A stretch of 64,000 bases of DNA from Ochotona curzoniae. Taxonomy: Eukaryota; Chordata; Mammalia; Lagomorpha; Ochotonidae. The stretch lies in contig NW_024464918.1 of NCBI RefSeq assembly GCF_017591425.1, positions 8,864,001 through 8,928,000 of the forward strand. Reading direction: 5' to 3'. The notes below the pieces were generated by a model. The model searched no databases. It was not told the origin of the DNA and was given only the letters and a program-made list of their open reading frames with translations. Position numbers and translations under genes: made by a program. This document shows positions 22,116 through 35,100 of this stretch, one piece after another. Every line of letters starts with the position of its first letter. The stretch's first letter is position 1.

Positions 22116-25100
22116 CTGAGAATAGTCTCGCCAGAGTGCACCCTCTTGGAAATTTGAGTTTAATCTCACTGTGTTTCAGTTCTTACCCACTGCTCAGAAA
22201 GTTCTTTCAAGCTAGAATCTGATCCTACTTCCTTTTAAATGTTGTGGTCACGTGATGGGGTGAATAAGGCAAGGACTCATCTGCCGAAGTCTCTGGTGAT
22301 ACGTTACTTAGCGAAGTCAAAACAAGGGAAAACAAATGCATACACAAACAAAAACTAGGAGCAACAACAATAAAAGTTCATGGTTCCACAATTAAAAAGC
22401 ACTGTTTTGTCACATTTCAGTAATTTGGATTAAGACACCTCTCATATTTGTTGGCTTCAGCTTTGTTTAACTAAGATCTCTCAAAAGATGGCTGATTGAA
22501 AATCCTGATGGATGATGAAAGAGGCGGGAAGCTGTGTGAAGCACAAGCTAAAAATAGGCAAGTCTTGTTTTATTCTGACATTTCAGCCAGCAGTTCCAGC
22601 CCTCTTCTGGGAAAACAAGTATCAAACAGGAGGGCTGTGGCTCTGTTCCTTGTTTATAATCTACAGGGACCTGCTGATGGGTAGGAAACACTTGAACAAT
22701 TTAAAGAGCCCGACCTCTACACTCTAAAAGCATTTCAATGAATATGTAAAAGTCTGTGAGGACTCCAGTGTTTGGAAACATAATGGCAAAATTTTGATTG
22801 AGGCCCAGTATTGATCAACCTCTTTAAAGATCTGGCAGTGGTATTTCTGCCATTAAGCAGTTTGCCCATGCATTTAATACTGGGAAAACTGAATTTCAGT
22901 GGTTATATCATAAAAAAAAGACACTTTTGTCTTTTTTTATATTCTTCCTTCCACAGATTCAGGTCTTTGAGGATCCCTATCTACCCCCATCAGAAGTACA
23001 TGCCTGGGCTCCTAATCAATGAGGAAGCCCCCAAAAGAATCCTGAAAGACAAGAGATAACATTTCTTTTTCTATCTCTCTAACTTTCACTTATTTTGAAA
23101 TTCACTGGAGTGCTCAATGATTTCATTTCTTATCTACACAATGTGAAAGATTAAGTCTGTACTATACCTTTCAAACACATTTGCTAAGAATGAATAAAGC
23201 CGATGTTGCCTCATGACTTGAGATAGTTTGAAATAGCCTTGTTGGTTGTGACCTTGGAATAAAGGGAGATTGATTCCCAGGTCATTCATTCTCGAGGTAA
23301 AAATCAGGCAGCATGCAAAGTCCACTTCAACTTGGATATGATAACAAGAAACCCGTTCTCCAACTCTGTGGTTGATGTACTGATAAGGGAATGCACCACC
23401 CAGGGGAGAATCATTTATACGCCTTGTTCCCTGAATCCGAGATATTAGCAATAACTGACTTCAGCAAGTTGTAGGCAATGTTACTATCTTACCTTCGAAA
23501 CAAATGAAAATACAAAAAGTTAAACACTCTGCCCCAAATGATAGCACCATGCAATGGTATTTCTAGTTCTACTCCCTGCTATCCTCTGTGTACCTTATTC
23601 CTCACAATCTTGACCTTTGCTTTAATTTCCTTCTCTTTGTCACCACCATCCACAGAAAAATAAGAGATGCAAATGGATGCATAAACTCAATAACCACTGT
23701 CCAGCGGTAACCTCATTCTCAAGGTTATAAGCTGTATTTTCAAATGTGCATATATCTCTTGTCTTTTTTTCCTGGTTATAAATGAATAAAATTAAACCCC
23801 AAAGTCAGAAAAAAAAAACAAATGATTTTACAACACGAAATAAGTAATAATACAACAACAAAATGGTAGGATAGCTTTGGGAGAAGCTGGCGAACAGAGA
23901 GTGGGGGAAAAGGAGCTGCCAGTCACTATGTACATATAAATGATTATGCCCTTTCTGTGGGCATGTTTAGCTGTACAAAAATCTCATCAACACAATTTTG
24001 TGTGTCTAAGACAAATATCATTAAAGTGTCTTTATAATACACATGATTTTTCCTAGTATTTAGGATTTAACATTTGGGTGGGGACAAGTAACATATCTTT
24101 TCTCAAACCAGTACATTATTTCATGGAAACAAAACAGACGAATAGAAAAGTACGCTGCATCTATTTATATTCTGCATACTACATTTTTATCATCTTTTGA
24201 CTTTTAGCAGTCAGTTTCTTCAAAAACCTTCACAGCAGAATATTCATCCCCCAATGATCTCCCCTGGATAAGACCAAGAGTATCAAGATTGATTTTTTTT
24301 TTCTATAGATAGTCCCTAAAACAGCATTTTCTCCCCTGTGTTGGAAGAGGAGAGCAAGTTTTATTTGCCCTAAGGGGATAACTTCAGTGGCTGCTAATCA
24401 GGATAGGCTTGTATAATATGGACAAGTGTCTAACAGGAGCTAAATGTGGGCTGCCATGCCTTTGACATCTAGCAGACAACTGAACAGCCTGTAGATAGTC
24501 GTGATTTGTGTCACCGTCGGCCTACCACAAACAGATGGCAGGCCATGAGTTCGTGCTGACAGGTTCCATCTTCTGTCCCTAATCCCTAAGCTATCTGTCC
24601 ACTTCTTTCCACAAATATGATGTTTCAATCTTTAATGATGAGGAACAGTGCATAGGGTTCCTTCATTTAAATCTGAAGTGATCCAGGCAAGCATGTGAAG
24701 TTCGTTCAGATACTTCCACGCTACAGGGATTAACTAGACACAGCAAGCCAATTCCTTGTCCACAGAAAGAAATAGAAGAATTGCGAAAGAAAGCTAAAAC
24801 CACAGAATGTTTACAAGCAATTCCCAAACCTAGAGATCATTTAGTTTTGTGGAAGATATGAATATTTTATAAACTGGTAATATCAGGGCTTTCTGTCCTT
24901 ACATTTCTGTCCAAAATGTTTTATGTCATCTGTTGGCAAATGATTTTAACATTCACTTTTCACCTGATATATCTTCCTGCTCGTACAATTCATTTCAGAG
25001 GCATAACTTGTTTTCTTTGCTAAGATTTCATTTCCTCCCATCTCAGAATTTGATGAAATCCATTTCTTAGTTCCCCGTCTCCCAGTGCAAGCTGACAACA

Positions 25101-26708
25101 AGTATCAGACCAAATGTAGCTGTCCCATATGAAGTAATTCATTTCTGTCAAAGATTAGACATTATTTTTTTCTTGACACAAGATGACTGATACTGTTCCG
25201 TGAGATTGCAGAGATGCAACTTAACCACTTAAGGCCTGAGACTCGTTTATAAGAAATGCATTCCATGTGGAGGATTACGTTTCGATTTGGAGGGATGGGA
25301 TGGAAATGAGAAGGCAAGCAGAATGAAGAAAGAGTAGTGCAACAGGGATCAGTTAAATTTAATATCATCTTAGGCCTGTAACAGTTAAAGGGCAGGTCTG
25401 GCATTAAAGGAGCTTTCCATTATTTGGCCTTTCTATAGTTGTGACTGAGAGACATGACTGTTGTGACAGTGTGCTTTTAGCATCTCTAATGGCAAGAGGA
25501 CAAATCTCATTGTAGGTTGTTGAGAGTAATGGGAAAAAAAGAGGGACATCTTTAACCAAGTAGAGGAGTCCTCAGATGATATGCTGCATTATCCCAAAGG
25601 CAGATTTCCAACCCAGCAAATGCAGGAAAGGCGCGATGCCCCCACAGTTTGGACATGATATTCTTTCTTCCCTAGTTCTTTGAGAAAATTTTAGCAAGCT
25701 TCACAGTTTCAAACAAAATGGGATTCTTTAAAGCTTCAAGCTGTTATCTCTCAGAAGGCCCATTTTAGAGAATGGGAAACAAAAGACCAGTGACTGCTCT
25801 CCCCATTAACTTTCTCCCCTTGACCGCTGCAGCTCAGCTTGACAGTGTTGTGTGGCTTGGGCTTCTTCTTTGCAATAGCTCATTAACATAAGTATCACAC
25901 TTACGCCAAAAGAAAATGAGTAGGCAGACACCCGGTCACAACAGCAAGAGCAAGAAAACCGATGAAAACCAGACTGTCTCTTCTATAGCTGAACAGCCAA
26001 TCGCCAGGTGTGAATGTTTCCTCTGTCCCGCTGCTCTGAACAAGCTAAGAAACATACTTCACCGCTCTAGCCTCCCTCTTCCTCAGGAGCCAGCTTTGAC
26101 AAACTAAGAGACCAAAAAAAGCAGCGATAGATGCTTTTAAATGCATATCCTGGGCAGATTTTCATGATCTGCTTAGCCACGTAGCCCAGGAATTTACAAA
26201 GATTATAGAGACAGAGATTATATTTCAAACGGTCATTAAGGTTCACACCATCATGACTTACAGCATGATATGGATGTATGGAACATACTTCATCAAATTC
26301 TGAGTTAGGTTGCAAGTTTAAAGTGTAAATAGATCATTTTAAAGACCCAGTGAACAAATATAAAATAGTAGTAGGGTTACTACAGTCAGATACTGGTTTT
26401 GGACACTTAAATTCCTTATCTTATTTGATTCATCGAAGAACTCTGACATTTCTAAGGTTCTCCTAGGAAATTGAATGAGGCTCTTCAGCAACACATAAGC
26501 AGGAAACCTCGATGGCAGTTTCTAGCTTCACAGGTATACAGTGCACAGTTTCTTGCAGTCCATGACTTTCCTTCTACTTTTGAACTAGTAACTGTATGCT
26601 GTGCTATGAATGAGTCAGGGACAACTCCTGTGCCTTTTACCAAACTGGGACAATGTGGCGGAGTGATTCCACAAGGGAAACGGAACACACTGATTCAATA
26701 AGTTGTGT
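22116..26708. other. Repeat-poor unassigned sequence
   Basis: About 4.6 kb with no gene and no confident interspersed repeat. An A-run sits near 23809-23820. The 25820-26110 part has somewhat higher GC and no visible repeat signature. It could be unique or conserved DNA, but conservation cannot be judged from one sequence. Confidence 0.5.
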
Positions 26709-26800
26709 GTTCAACCAATAATTTGCTAATCAGCTCCTCTGTGTCAGGTACTATTCTAAGACCCCAACAGTGCAGTCAGTAGGAAAACAAATGCTTCTAT
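26709..26800 (-). mobile_element. L2: L2 LINE 3' fragment
   Basis: 'ttcaaccaataatttgctaa', 'tcagctcctctgtgtcaggt', 'actattctaagaccccaaca' and 'ggaaaacaaatgcttct' follow the antisense L2 3' end. The corresponding L2 blocks are 'attcaacaaatatttattga', 'gcacctactatgtgccaggc', 'actgttctaggcactg' and 'gaacaaaacagacaaa'. This is an ancient LINE with no coding sequence left here. Confidence 0.6.
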
Positions 26801-29800
26801 ATCTGAAAGAAATGATACCAACAAAAGAGAAAAAGCTCACTGAGGAAAATATTTTTAAGTTTATACTGTGTGGACTAGCTTTATAATAGGAAAAAGCAAA
26901 AGTATCAAGTGAATTGGCATTACAATAGGCACATTTTAGACAATATTTGGGCTAAAAGAGGGTCATACAAAATATCCACAAAATACTGTATGTAACTCAA
27001 ATATAATTCAACTATCATAAAAACATTTTAAAGTCTGGATGAAATAAAATTAAAAGCCAATTTTTTTCTGATGCAAATTTTTGACATCTATGCAAGTAAT
27101 GGATTTCAAAAACTTCATAGAAAATGCCTATTACTAAAAAAGTGCATGGGTTGTAAAACATTCAAGTACCACTAAGAACAGATTTATCTGACTTTTACAT
27201 ACTTAGAAGGGCCTACTGTGAACACAAATAGATTCATGTTTTTAGAGGCCTCTTTTCCAACAAGACATATTTATAACTTTTTTGTGGCCTCAGATCCATT
27301 TTATAATTTATATATTAAAAGCATATCAAATCAACAAGCCATAATTCTTGAGAAATATTTATTTTGCTAAATCTATAATTCTATTTGCTAATGTGCATAC
27401 ATAAAACTTTTAAACTTCAGTATACAATTCTGGAAAAAAATCAAGCATCAAAACACCATAAATCCAAGATCTGAAAAATCCCCATGAAGCAATATATTAC
27501 CCCTTAGGATAATATATTGGTGTTGGCATAAGTCAGTTTCTTATTAACTTTTTTGCTTCCTGCATATTGCAATGAGAATTCAAATGTTGGATCTAGTTAT
27601 TTATCCTTATCTCTTCACCCCATTAACTAATTCACTGCCATTTAAAGTGAACTTAGCTGGCTGCTCTTTCTGCACATGCACGACTTGACATTCATACTCA
27701 TTAAATTGCATATGCCACCCTGAACTCTACTGCAAAGGGCTTCCCACAAGACAATTCTTTTTTTGTTGTTGTTGTATTATTTGTTGTATTATTATTTCTA
27801 TTGTATTCAACTTCATTTCTACTATTTTTAACTATAGGTTTAGTGTTTTTAAACATTTTTATCTATGTTCACTACTTATTATTAGTCACCTGAAGTTTGC
27901 CAGTATCCCCGGGGAGTTTTGTAGTTCTATATATAGGGAAAAAAATCACTAACAGTCCTAAAATTTCATGTGAATTATCCACATGTCAGAAGTTTATAAT
28001 ATTACAAGCAATTCAAATGCATAAAATAACCAGTGAGGCAAAAAAGAAAAAGTCCTTGCTATCTAAATTCAATTAATTTTAAAAATGACTCATTTCCTTG
28101 TATCTCTGTTGAGCTTCATCTAATAAAGTACATTGTACAATAATCATGAAAATGCATCGTTGGGGCCTCTGTGTATCAGTCAGTAAGTGCTGTGGTTACA
28201 TTTCTCCCTACATGACATTTAGCAAAATGTAATTCTCAAACTTTTAATGAAAAAGCAATGAAATGAGGATCATACTTAGGTTCTTCCTTTCAGAAGAGTT
28301 GTTTGTCAGCAAAAACACTCACAACTCAAGAAAATGTAAGTTATTTTTTTCAATGATTTAGGAGATGAGGGAATGATGTTATCTGAGAATTTCAACTTTT
28401 CCCCCAATATAAGTAAAAGTTAATCCTGTTCAACTAATTGAGATCTTGCCCTAATTATTCTTGAAAACATATATTGTGCACTTTCATTTAATCAAATGCA
28501 AAAATTAAAGGACACTTCATTTTCCTCTCTCAGGGCTAATAGTCATGTGATTTTTATTTTTAGACGTATTTTTTTGTTCCAAATTTGCTCCAGTGCTGTG
28601 TATTTAAATTATTTTCATATCAAATTGAATATTGCACGCTGTCTAATTTATATTTTATTCTTCATATATTTTTCATTGATTGCCTCTGAATACATTATAT
28701 TCACTTGCTCATTTTTATTTTATGATGCTCTTAATCCTGGAGTGGTTCATTTTCCCTCCGTGGCTTTTCACGCACCACGGTTTACTAACAATTAGCTTTA
28801 AAAATCTGCCATACATAACAATATTTTTGCTTAGTTTACACGTACTCCCCTTGAGATACAGAGACAAGATCATATGAACCCATTCTAAAATAACTGTGCA
28901 TGCCGTTACATTTTTTAACCATGGTTATGTTGTCAACACTTCCCTAGCCAGCGCAGGAGACAAAAATCTGCCCTTAAGACGGCATTTGCCCCTGCTGACT
29001 TACTGTGGCTTTCCTTCTATTCTTACTTAAGTACACCCACGCTCATGTCAATAGCGAGAAAACATGGTCAGTGGGCCCATATTTGCTGGGAAGAATTGCC
29101 ATAGACAATTTAAAAAATATTTCTTCAGTCCTTCTTGAAAAGACAATCACATGGTTGCCTAAGAAAATAGCAATATTTTCCAATACTGATATTTGAATGC
29201 ATTGATCAACACTGGAAACAATGAAAGATTTAAAAAGATGATACACTTTAGGCATGTTATCATTCATTAAACATATGCGTGATGCCATGTTGCCCTTTCC
29301 CTTGAGGTAAACTCGTTTAAGGGACTACTCATAATTTTTTAAATTTACAGTGTAAGTGTATGTGTTTTTCAATCTGTTCCTTTCTCCATGTATAGACATT
29401 TTCCTTTGTTCTTTAAAAATACCCTTGTTCCTTCCAAGCAAAGAATGGCACATGCTAAAGCAATAGTGAAATTCAGTGTGCTCTACGCTCTGTTTCTAGT
29501 AAACTTCAGGGCCTTTTTAATTCCAAACATCACTTTCCAAGCATATTTTATAAACTGGGCATTTTATTATGATTATTATCTATAGAAATTATTCCCACAA
29601 ACCTTTAAACATCTATGGGAGGAAAAGAGGCGCATCAATAAAAACAATAGCCGACTTTACATTAGCTTTGGATTGTTACAACAGGAGAGATGTGGTCACA
29701 CATGGAGCACAGGAAAGGGTGCATGCATAGAGTTTGAGCTTTGCAGTTTTGGACTATTCCTCATGGGTAATATCAGCTGAGAACTTTCTCTAAGTCAACT

Positions 29801-31461
29801 GGAGCTGTAAGAGGTCATATTGAATGTTCTAAGCTCTATGATTACATTAAGGGAAGAGAGTTTTCTCTGGATAGAAACAAACAGGGAATCCAGAAAACTT
29901 TCAAATGTATTTCTAAAGAAACAGTTTCAAAAATTGTCTCCCTCGGCTTAGCTTCCACAGGCAGGTAGCAGAAACACCAAGGGTGAAGCACCATCCATGG
30001 AAAAAAATCATCGAAAGAATGTCAGCATTATGATCAATTTGTGAACACAGGAAATGTTAAAACAGATTTTCTGAGCTAGTTTCAGCCCCTGAGAATGTTC
30101 TTATGCCACAGGAACATGTGAGGGGTGCAGAGTTGTGAGATAAGAAAGCACTAAAGGGAACAGAATTTTGAATACTATGCATTTTAATATTATGGTAATC
30201 CTGAATTTAGAGAAACCTGTTCCTTTCTGTGTTGGACAGCTCCTAAAACATCTTAATTTTCAATGTAAATATTCTGTCACTGATGAACACAGTTGACAAA
30301 GAAGAGGACCTTTACGAAGCAGTGACTGTAAAACCCAATGAAGATTTGAAATAAGGCAGGCCAATAAACAGAAGCAAGTTTTAGAAGAGTGTCTAAGATG
30401 ACTTGCAATGATCAGCGCTTTCTCACACTCATATCCTTTTCTGCACATGGGTGCAGAGTTCATCTTCTGCTGCTTTCCTGGGTGATTAGCAAGGAGCAGG
30501 AATTCGCTGACTATCAAAGTCTATGGCAGATAGGATGGGATGACACTTCCAACCTGAAGTACATAGTTACAAAAATGATAACCCGTCCGTCCTATGTGCC
30601 CTCTTTTAAACGTTTGTCCCAACGGGAAGCCCTGTCAATGCTGTGAGGCAGCTTTATGAAGACATGCATGTCTGAAGGGCCTAAAACTTGCAAATTCATT
30701 TGCAAGATTCAAAGTTGATGTTCACATCTCCAGTCAAACCTTCACATGAGATCACAGCCCTAAACAATTTATCTGCAATCTTGAGGGACCCTTTCACACA
30801 TGAGCCTCAAACTGTGGTACACCGGACTACTTATCAACATAATTTGTGAGAAAAACAAGTGCTTATTGTTGTTTGCTGATATGTTTTGCAATGTTTGGTT
30901 ATGCATGGATAATCAATGCACACAAATATTTAAAGATCAAATGGTAAAAATAATTTTAACAGCTAATAATCCTTTTTTTTAATCTGTTGCAAACACCATC
31001 CTAAGAAAAAGTAAATCAGATGAAAAGATTAACTGAATTATACAAAGGGAAGGGGAAATGGAAGGAGAATGTTGTTCCCCTATGCTCATAAACCTGCACT
31101 GTAGAACAAAACCAAATCCCTGAAAAATTAATGGAATTATAAGAATGTAATGCTAAGAGAAAGTAAAATCAGTGATCGTGGAAGAGTCCAGCAAGTGAGG
31201 AGAGAAGGATTTGACACAACACACTAAAGAAGAAAAAAAGTAAGGAAAAAACAAGGATTAACCGTATCACTGTTCAAATGTTTCTCTATAATGAGACTAA
31301 ACACTAGAGAAAGCAATGCAGATTTATCATGTGATGAGATTTCAATGAATAATATATAACATTTGAAATGATACAATACATAATTTTTTCAAAGGTATGA
31401 AGAACCAAGTAGAAAGCTAAACGGTCTGTCATGAAGAGGCTTTTCAAAAATGGTAAATATA
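26801..31461. other. Repeat-poor unassigned sequence
   Basis: No gene supported. A T/G-rich low-complexity patch, (TTG)n-like, lies at about 27762-27812. Elsewhere the sequence is AT-rich and gives no recognisable family. Confidence 0.5.
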
Positions 31462-31800
31462 GGTTGGTATTGTGGTACAGAACATTAAGCTGTTACCCAG
31501 GCTCTGGATTCGTATAGATGGTACTGGTTCAAGTTCCACCTGCTGCACCAAACAAGTTTCCTGCAAACGAGCCTGGGGAAACAGCAGAAGAGAGCCCAAG
31601 GGCTCCACTCTGAGTTATCTGAGCAGAAAACCAGGATGAAATCAGGTGGCTCCAGGTCAGCAAAGCCAAGCTGTAGCAGCTATTTGAGAAATGAGCCAGC
31701 AGATGCACACTAACATTCTTTCCTTTACTCTCTTTCTCTCTCTTCCTCCCTCCTTTTTCCCCACACCACAACCATGAACTTTTAAATAAATCAAACATTA
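31462..31800 (+). mobile_element. CSINE: CSINE, older subtype
   Basis: Head 'ggttggtattgtggtacaga', then 'acattaagctgttacccagg', a B-box-like 'tggttcaagttccacctg', 'caggatgaaatcaggtggct', a CT-rich stretch at 31717-31760 and the tail 'taaataaatcaaacattaaa'. It is diverged and immediately precedes a young copy in the same orientation. Confidence 0.8.
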
Positions 31801-31819
31801 AAAAAAATAAAACTACTGC

Positions 31820-32150
31820 GGCCCAGCACGGTGGCCTAGTGGTTAAAGTCCTTGCCTTGAACACACCAGGATCCCATATGGCCGCTGGTTTTAATCCCAG
31901 CAGCTCCACTTCCCATCCAGCTCCCTGCCTGTGGCCCGAGAAAGCAGTCGAGGATGGCACAATGCCTTGGGATCCTGCACCCGCGTGGAAGACCTGGAGG
32001 AAGTTCCTGGCTCCTGGGTTCAGATCGGCACAGCACTGACCATTGCTGTCACTTGGGGAGTGAATCATCAGACAGAAGATCCTTCTCTCTGTCTCTGCTA
32101 TCAGTATATCTGACTTTGCGATAAAAATAAAATAAATCCTTAAGAAAAAA
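31820..32150 (+). mobile_element. CSINE: CSINE, young pika-type
   Basis: Head 'cggcccagcacggtggccta', 'ggatcccatatggccgctgg', 'gagaaagcagtcgaggatgg', 'tggaggaagttcctggctcc', 'acttggggagtgaatcatca', a CT-rich block and the tail 'aataaaaataaaataaatcc'. A 9-bp match 'taaaactac' at 31808-31816 and 32154-32162 may be a short target-site duplication. It landed in or beside the A-rich tail of the preceding CSINE, a common insertion preference. Confidence 0.92.
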
Positions 32151-35100
32151 ATGTAAAACTACAATTAGGTAACTTGTTCATAACATGCCGCTATAATTTC
32201 TAGCCAAAACTTTGTGATATTTGAGAAGAATGAATCAACTCATAGTAGACCATGTACTTGTGAACCCCAAGGAAGAAGAGAGGCAACATTCTATCATAAC
32301 CACCATGCTTCAGTCATACCCTTCGCTGCTTTAAATGTTTCATTAGAATATTATTACAGTAAGCCCAGAATTCAGGGTGCTACCCCAGCACACACATACT
32401 GTCAATACAAGAAAATCAAGGTTACTAAAAATGAACAGTGTGCCTGATATCTCACAATGTGTAAGTGTTATTTATAATGCCTGTGATTCCAAACTCATTA
32501 GGCCACACAGAAGATTTATCTTTCAGTTCTACGTAAGTAACACTGTGCTATCAAAAGTTAGGTATTACAATTCTCATCCACCTTTTTAACCTTTACCTGA
32601 TAGAGTTGCCAAGATTCCATCAGGTATATTCCTTCTTTCTGAACTTCACTACAAAAACAGTATCTCATTTCCTATACTTGCCTCTTGGATTATTTTGCTA
32701 TGAATAACGCAGTAACATTTCTTTAAATCTCTTTAATGTTATTCCTAAGAAAATTTTAAGAACTTAAACAAAAGTCATGCTTTATTGTTTTGTTTTCAAT
32801 ATATGTACCTGGTCCAATGGCTTACATGTAGTGCTCCACACTTGCTACAAGAGTCCCTGATAATGAGATATCTTGACTGATCTCCCATTTTCCTTTCTAA
32901 CAAGTCAGCTCCTTTCAAATTTCAAAGCAATCATTTAAGCCACCAGGTCACCATCAATTTCCACTTTTGAAGTTGCATGTTTTGTGCACTGAGCAAACCA
33001 CAAGCAATATTCACCTTTCTACTTTCCTTATGCTTAGGCACTTTGTGGGAAATGTCTGCCTAATTGCTTGTCCTTGCCTGATTACTGTCAGTGGGTGGTG
33101 TGCCTTTGCTGAAATGCAGTATCCAACAGCACAATTTACCTTCTTTTCTCCCATAATCTCCCTCTGACCACCAGAAGCAGGAATGGTAATATTCTAAATT
33201 ATTACAATTGTTGCAACATCATCTGGGACAAACAGGATACAAAAAAATGTGGATTTCAAGGACAACTATCCAACCCAAGTTTTCTGTTTTTCCTCTGTTA
33301 GTCTACTTATACAACTGTGGGCCTAAACACAGGGAATGGCAATTCCAGCTTATCATTAGCTGCAGGGAAAACGACCAAAGCCAAGAACCTGGAGCACATA
33401 AACGTTTTCATATTTGTTTTTCCCTCATTGGAATTTATAAGGGCAGAACAAGAGTATCATACGAAAGTGCACAAGTTTGACAGCACTGCCTCTGAAGAAG
33501 GAATTCTGGATTATTTGATGAGGAGGGTGACAAATCCATTGATTTTTCAAAAAAAAAAAAAAATAAAACTTCTTCCTGAAAATTTATATGGGAGTTCCTG
33601 TCAGAAGACAGGAGGATGACTTATGGTGATGTCCTCATATTTGATGTTTATCATGCACGATTTACTCATTGACTCACAGAACTGCTACAATTAGGCCATG
33701 TTCTAGGTAGAATAGAAAGAGAAATCAACAGCCACGACCTGTTGCTCATAGGCACATACCTTTGAGGCACGATGACAATTTGCACATAATGCAAAGATTT
33801 TGCATTTGCAATAATGAGTGTGATTAACTGAGGCTCAACCAAGAGATCTGGGATGACAGGGTAAGAAAAAGGTAAGCTGCCTCATGGAACAGTTAACTGG
33901 GGAGACCTCATTGGAAAGAAATGATATCACATCAAAGCAAGGCATGGAGAAATCAACCCTGGGGAAGAATATTACAGAGTAAATTATCCGTGCTGGGATC
34001 AGCTACTATTATTCATAAACAAGAGAACAAGGAACTGGAGCAAAAGAAGTGACAGCCAACGTGTGATCATATAGTCCCAAAGGTTAGGGCTCTGATTGTC
34101 CCTCTAACAAAAACTTCCAGAGTCCCACGAGGAGGAAGGGGGTATAATTTGATTTCTGAGAAATCATATTGGGTACCTGATGTCTTTTTCCACTGAGGGG
34201 AAACATAAAGACAGTATAGTATTACGATTTTATTTTTTGAGTGGTAGAAGCATGGAGAAACAATAAAAGGTGGTGTCAAGCAGGGAGAATGGTCGTTATC
34301 AATCCAACTGCTGGATAGATAAATCTAGGGCCTATGGAAACCAGTGAGAGGGTCAACAGGCAAAAAGAACCACTCTGAGGCTCAGAAATGTGAATATGTA
34401 CATTAATCAGGTCTGTGAAAGAGAAGGTTGCGGACGGGAAACATACTGTGAGTATCTACCTGGAGAGATCATTACTACTTATTCTCAGATGATTTCTGTT
34501 CACCTCCCTATCCCCCGCAAAAAAAAAAAAAAAGTCCAGTGCTACCAAAATTTCACGTTTCTTACAGAAAAAAAGAAAAAAGAAGCCTGGTTTTTAAGTC
34601 AGTAACCTCAACATACTGGCTAAACAAACAGTGACTGTTTCAAGCAACAACATTCATTCACAGTGCATGGTCTAGACTTGCTCAGGGATGGAATGGGATT
34701 AAACAACTTCTGTGGCATAAACTAATATAGACACTCCAGCCTGTAAGAAGGCTCACAGTTCTGCTGGAGATAGACTCACCGGTCTGGGCAGCTCCACAGG
34801 CAGATCTTATTTCCAAGTGGATGCTCACTGCCTTTGCTTTCTCACTCTTCCGCTGCTCCCACAGTCTGTTCTACGGGCACACCAAGTGGATCTAAAGAAA
34901 AGGAAATGCAACATGCCTAGTCATTTTCTATGACCCTGAAACACTAGGCAGATTGTCACCCATTCGGAAGTGCTTTTGTTCCAGAAAGAACAGGTAGTGG
35001 GTGTGTATGCATACAAACATTGCGACATATTCTTTCAGTGTCATCTTTCTTTAACCTTATTCTCAAGTTCAAACACACGCAGATATCACTACTGTATCTT

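Noticed and set aside
28150..28230. Possible CSINE head ('ggggcctctgtgtatcagtc')
   Set aside because: Similarity is limited to about 30 bases and no B-box or tail follows.
31529..32068. 179-codon open frame on the minus strand
   Set aside because: It is the antisense of two adjacent CSINEs; similar frames appear in every CSINE copy in the window.
33317..33619. Possible processed pseudogene ending in a poly(A) run at 33549
   Set aside because: The frame contains a stretch that looks protein-like, but I recognise no parent gene, and the poly(A) lies inside the frame, not after it. No target-site duplication was seen.
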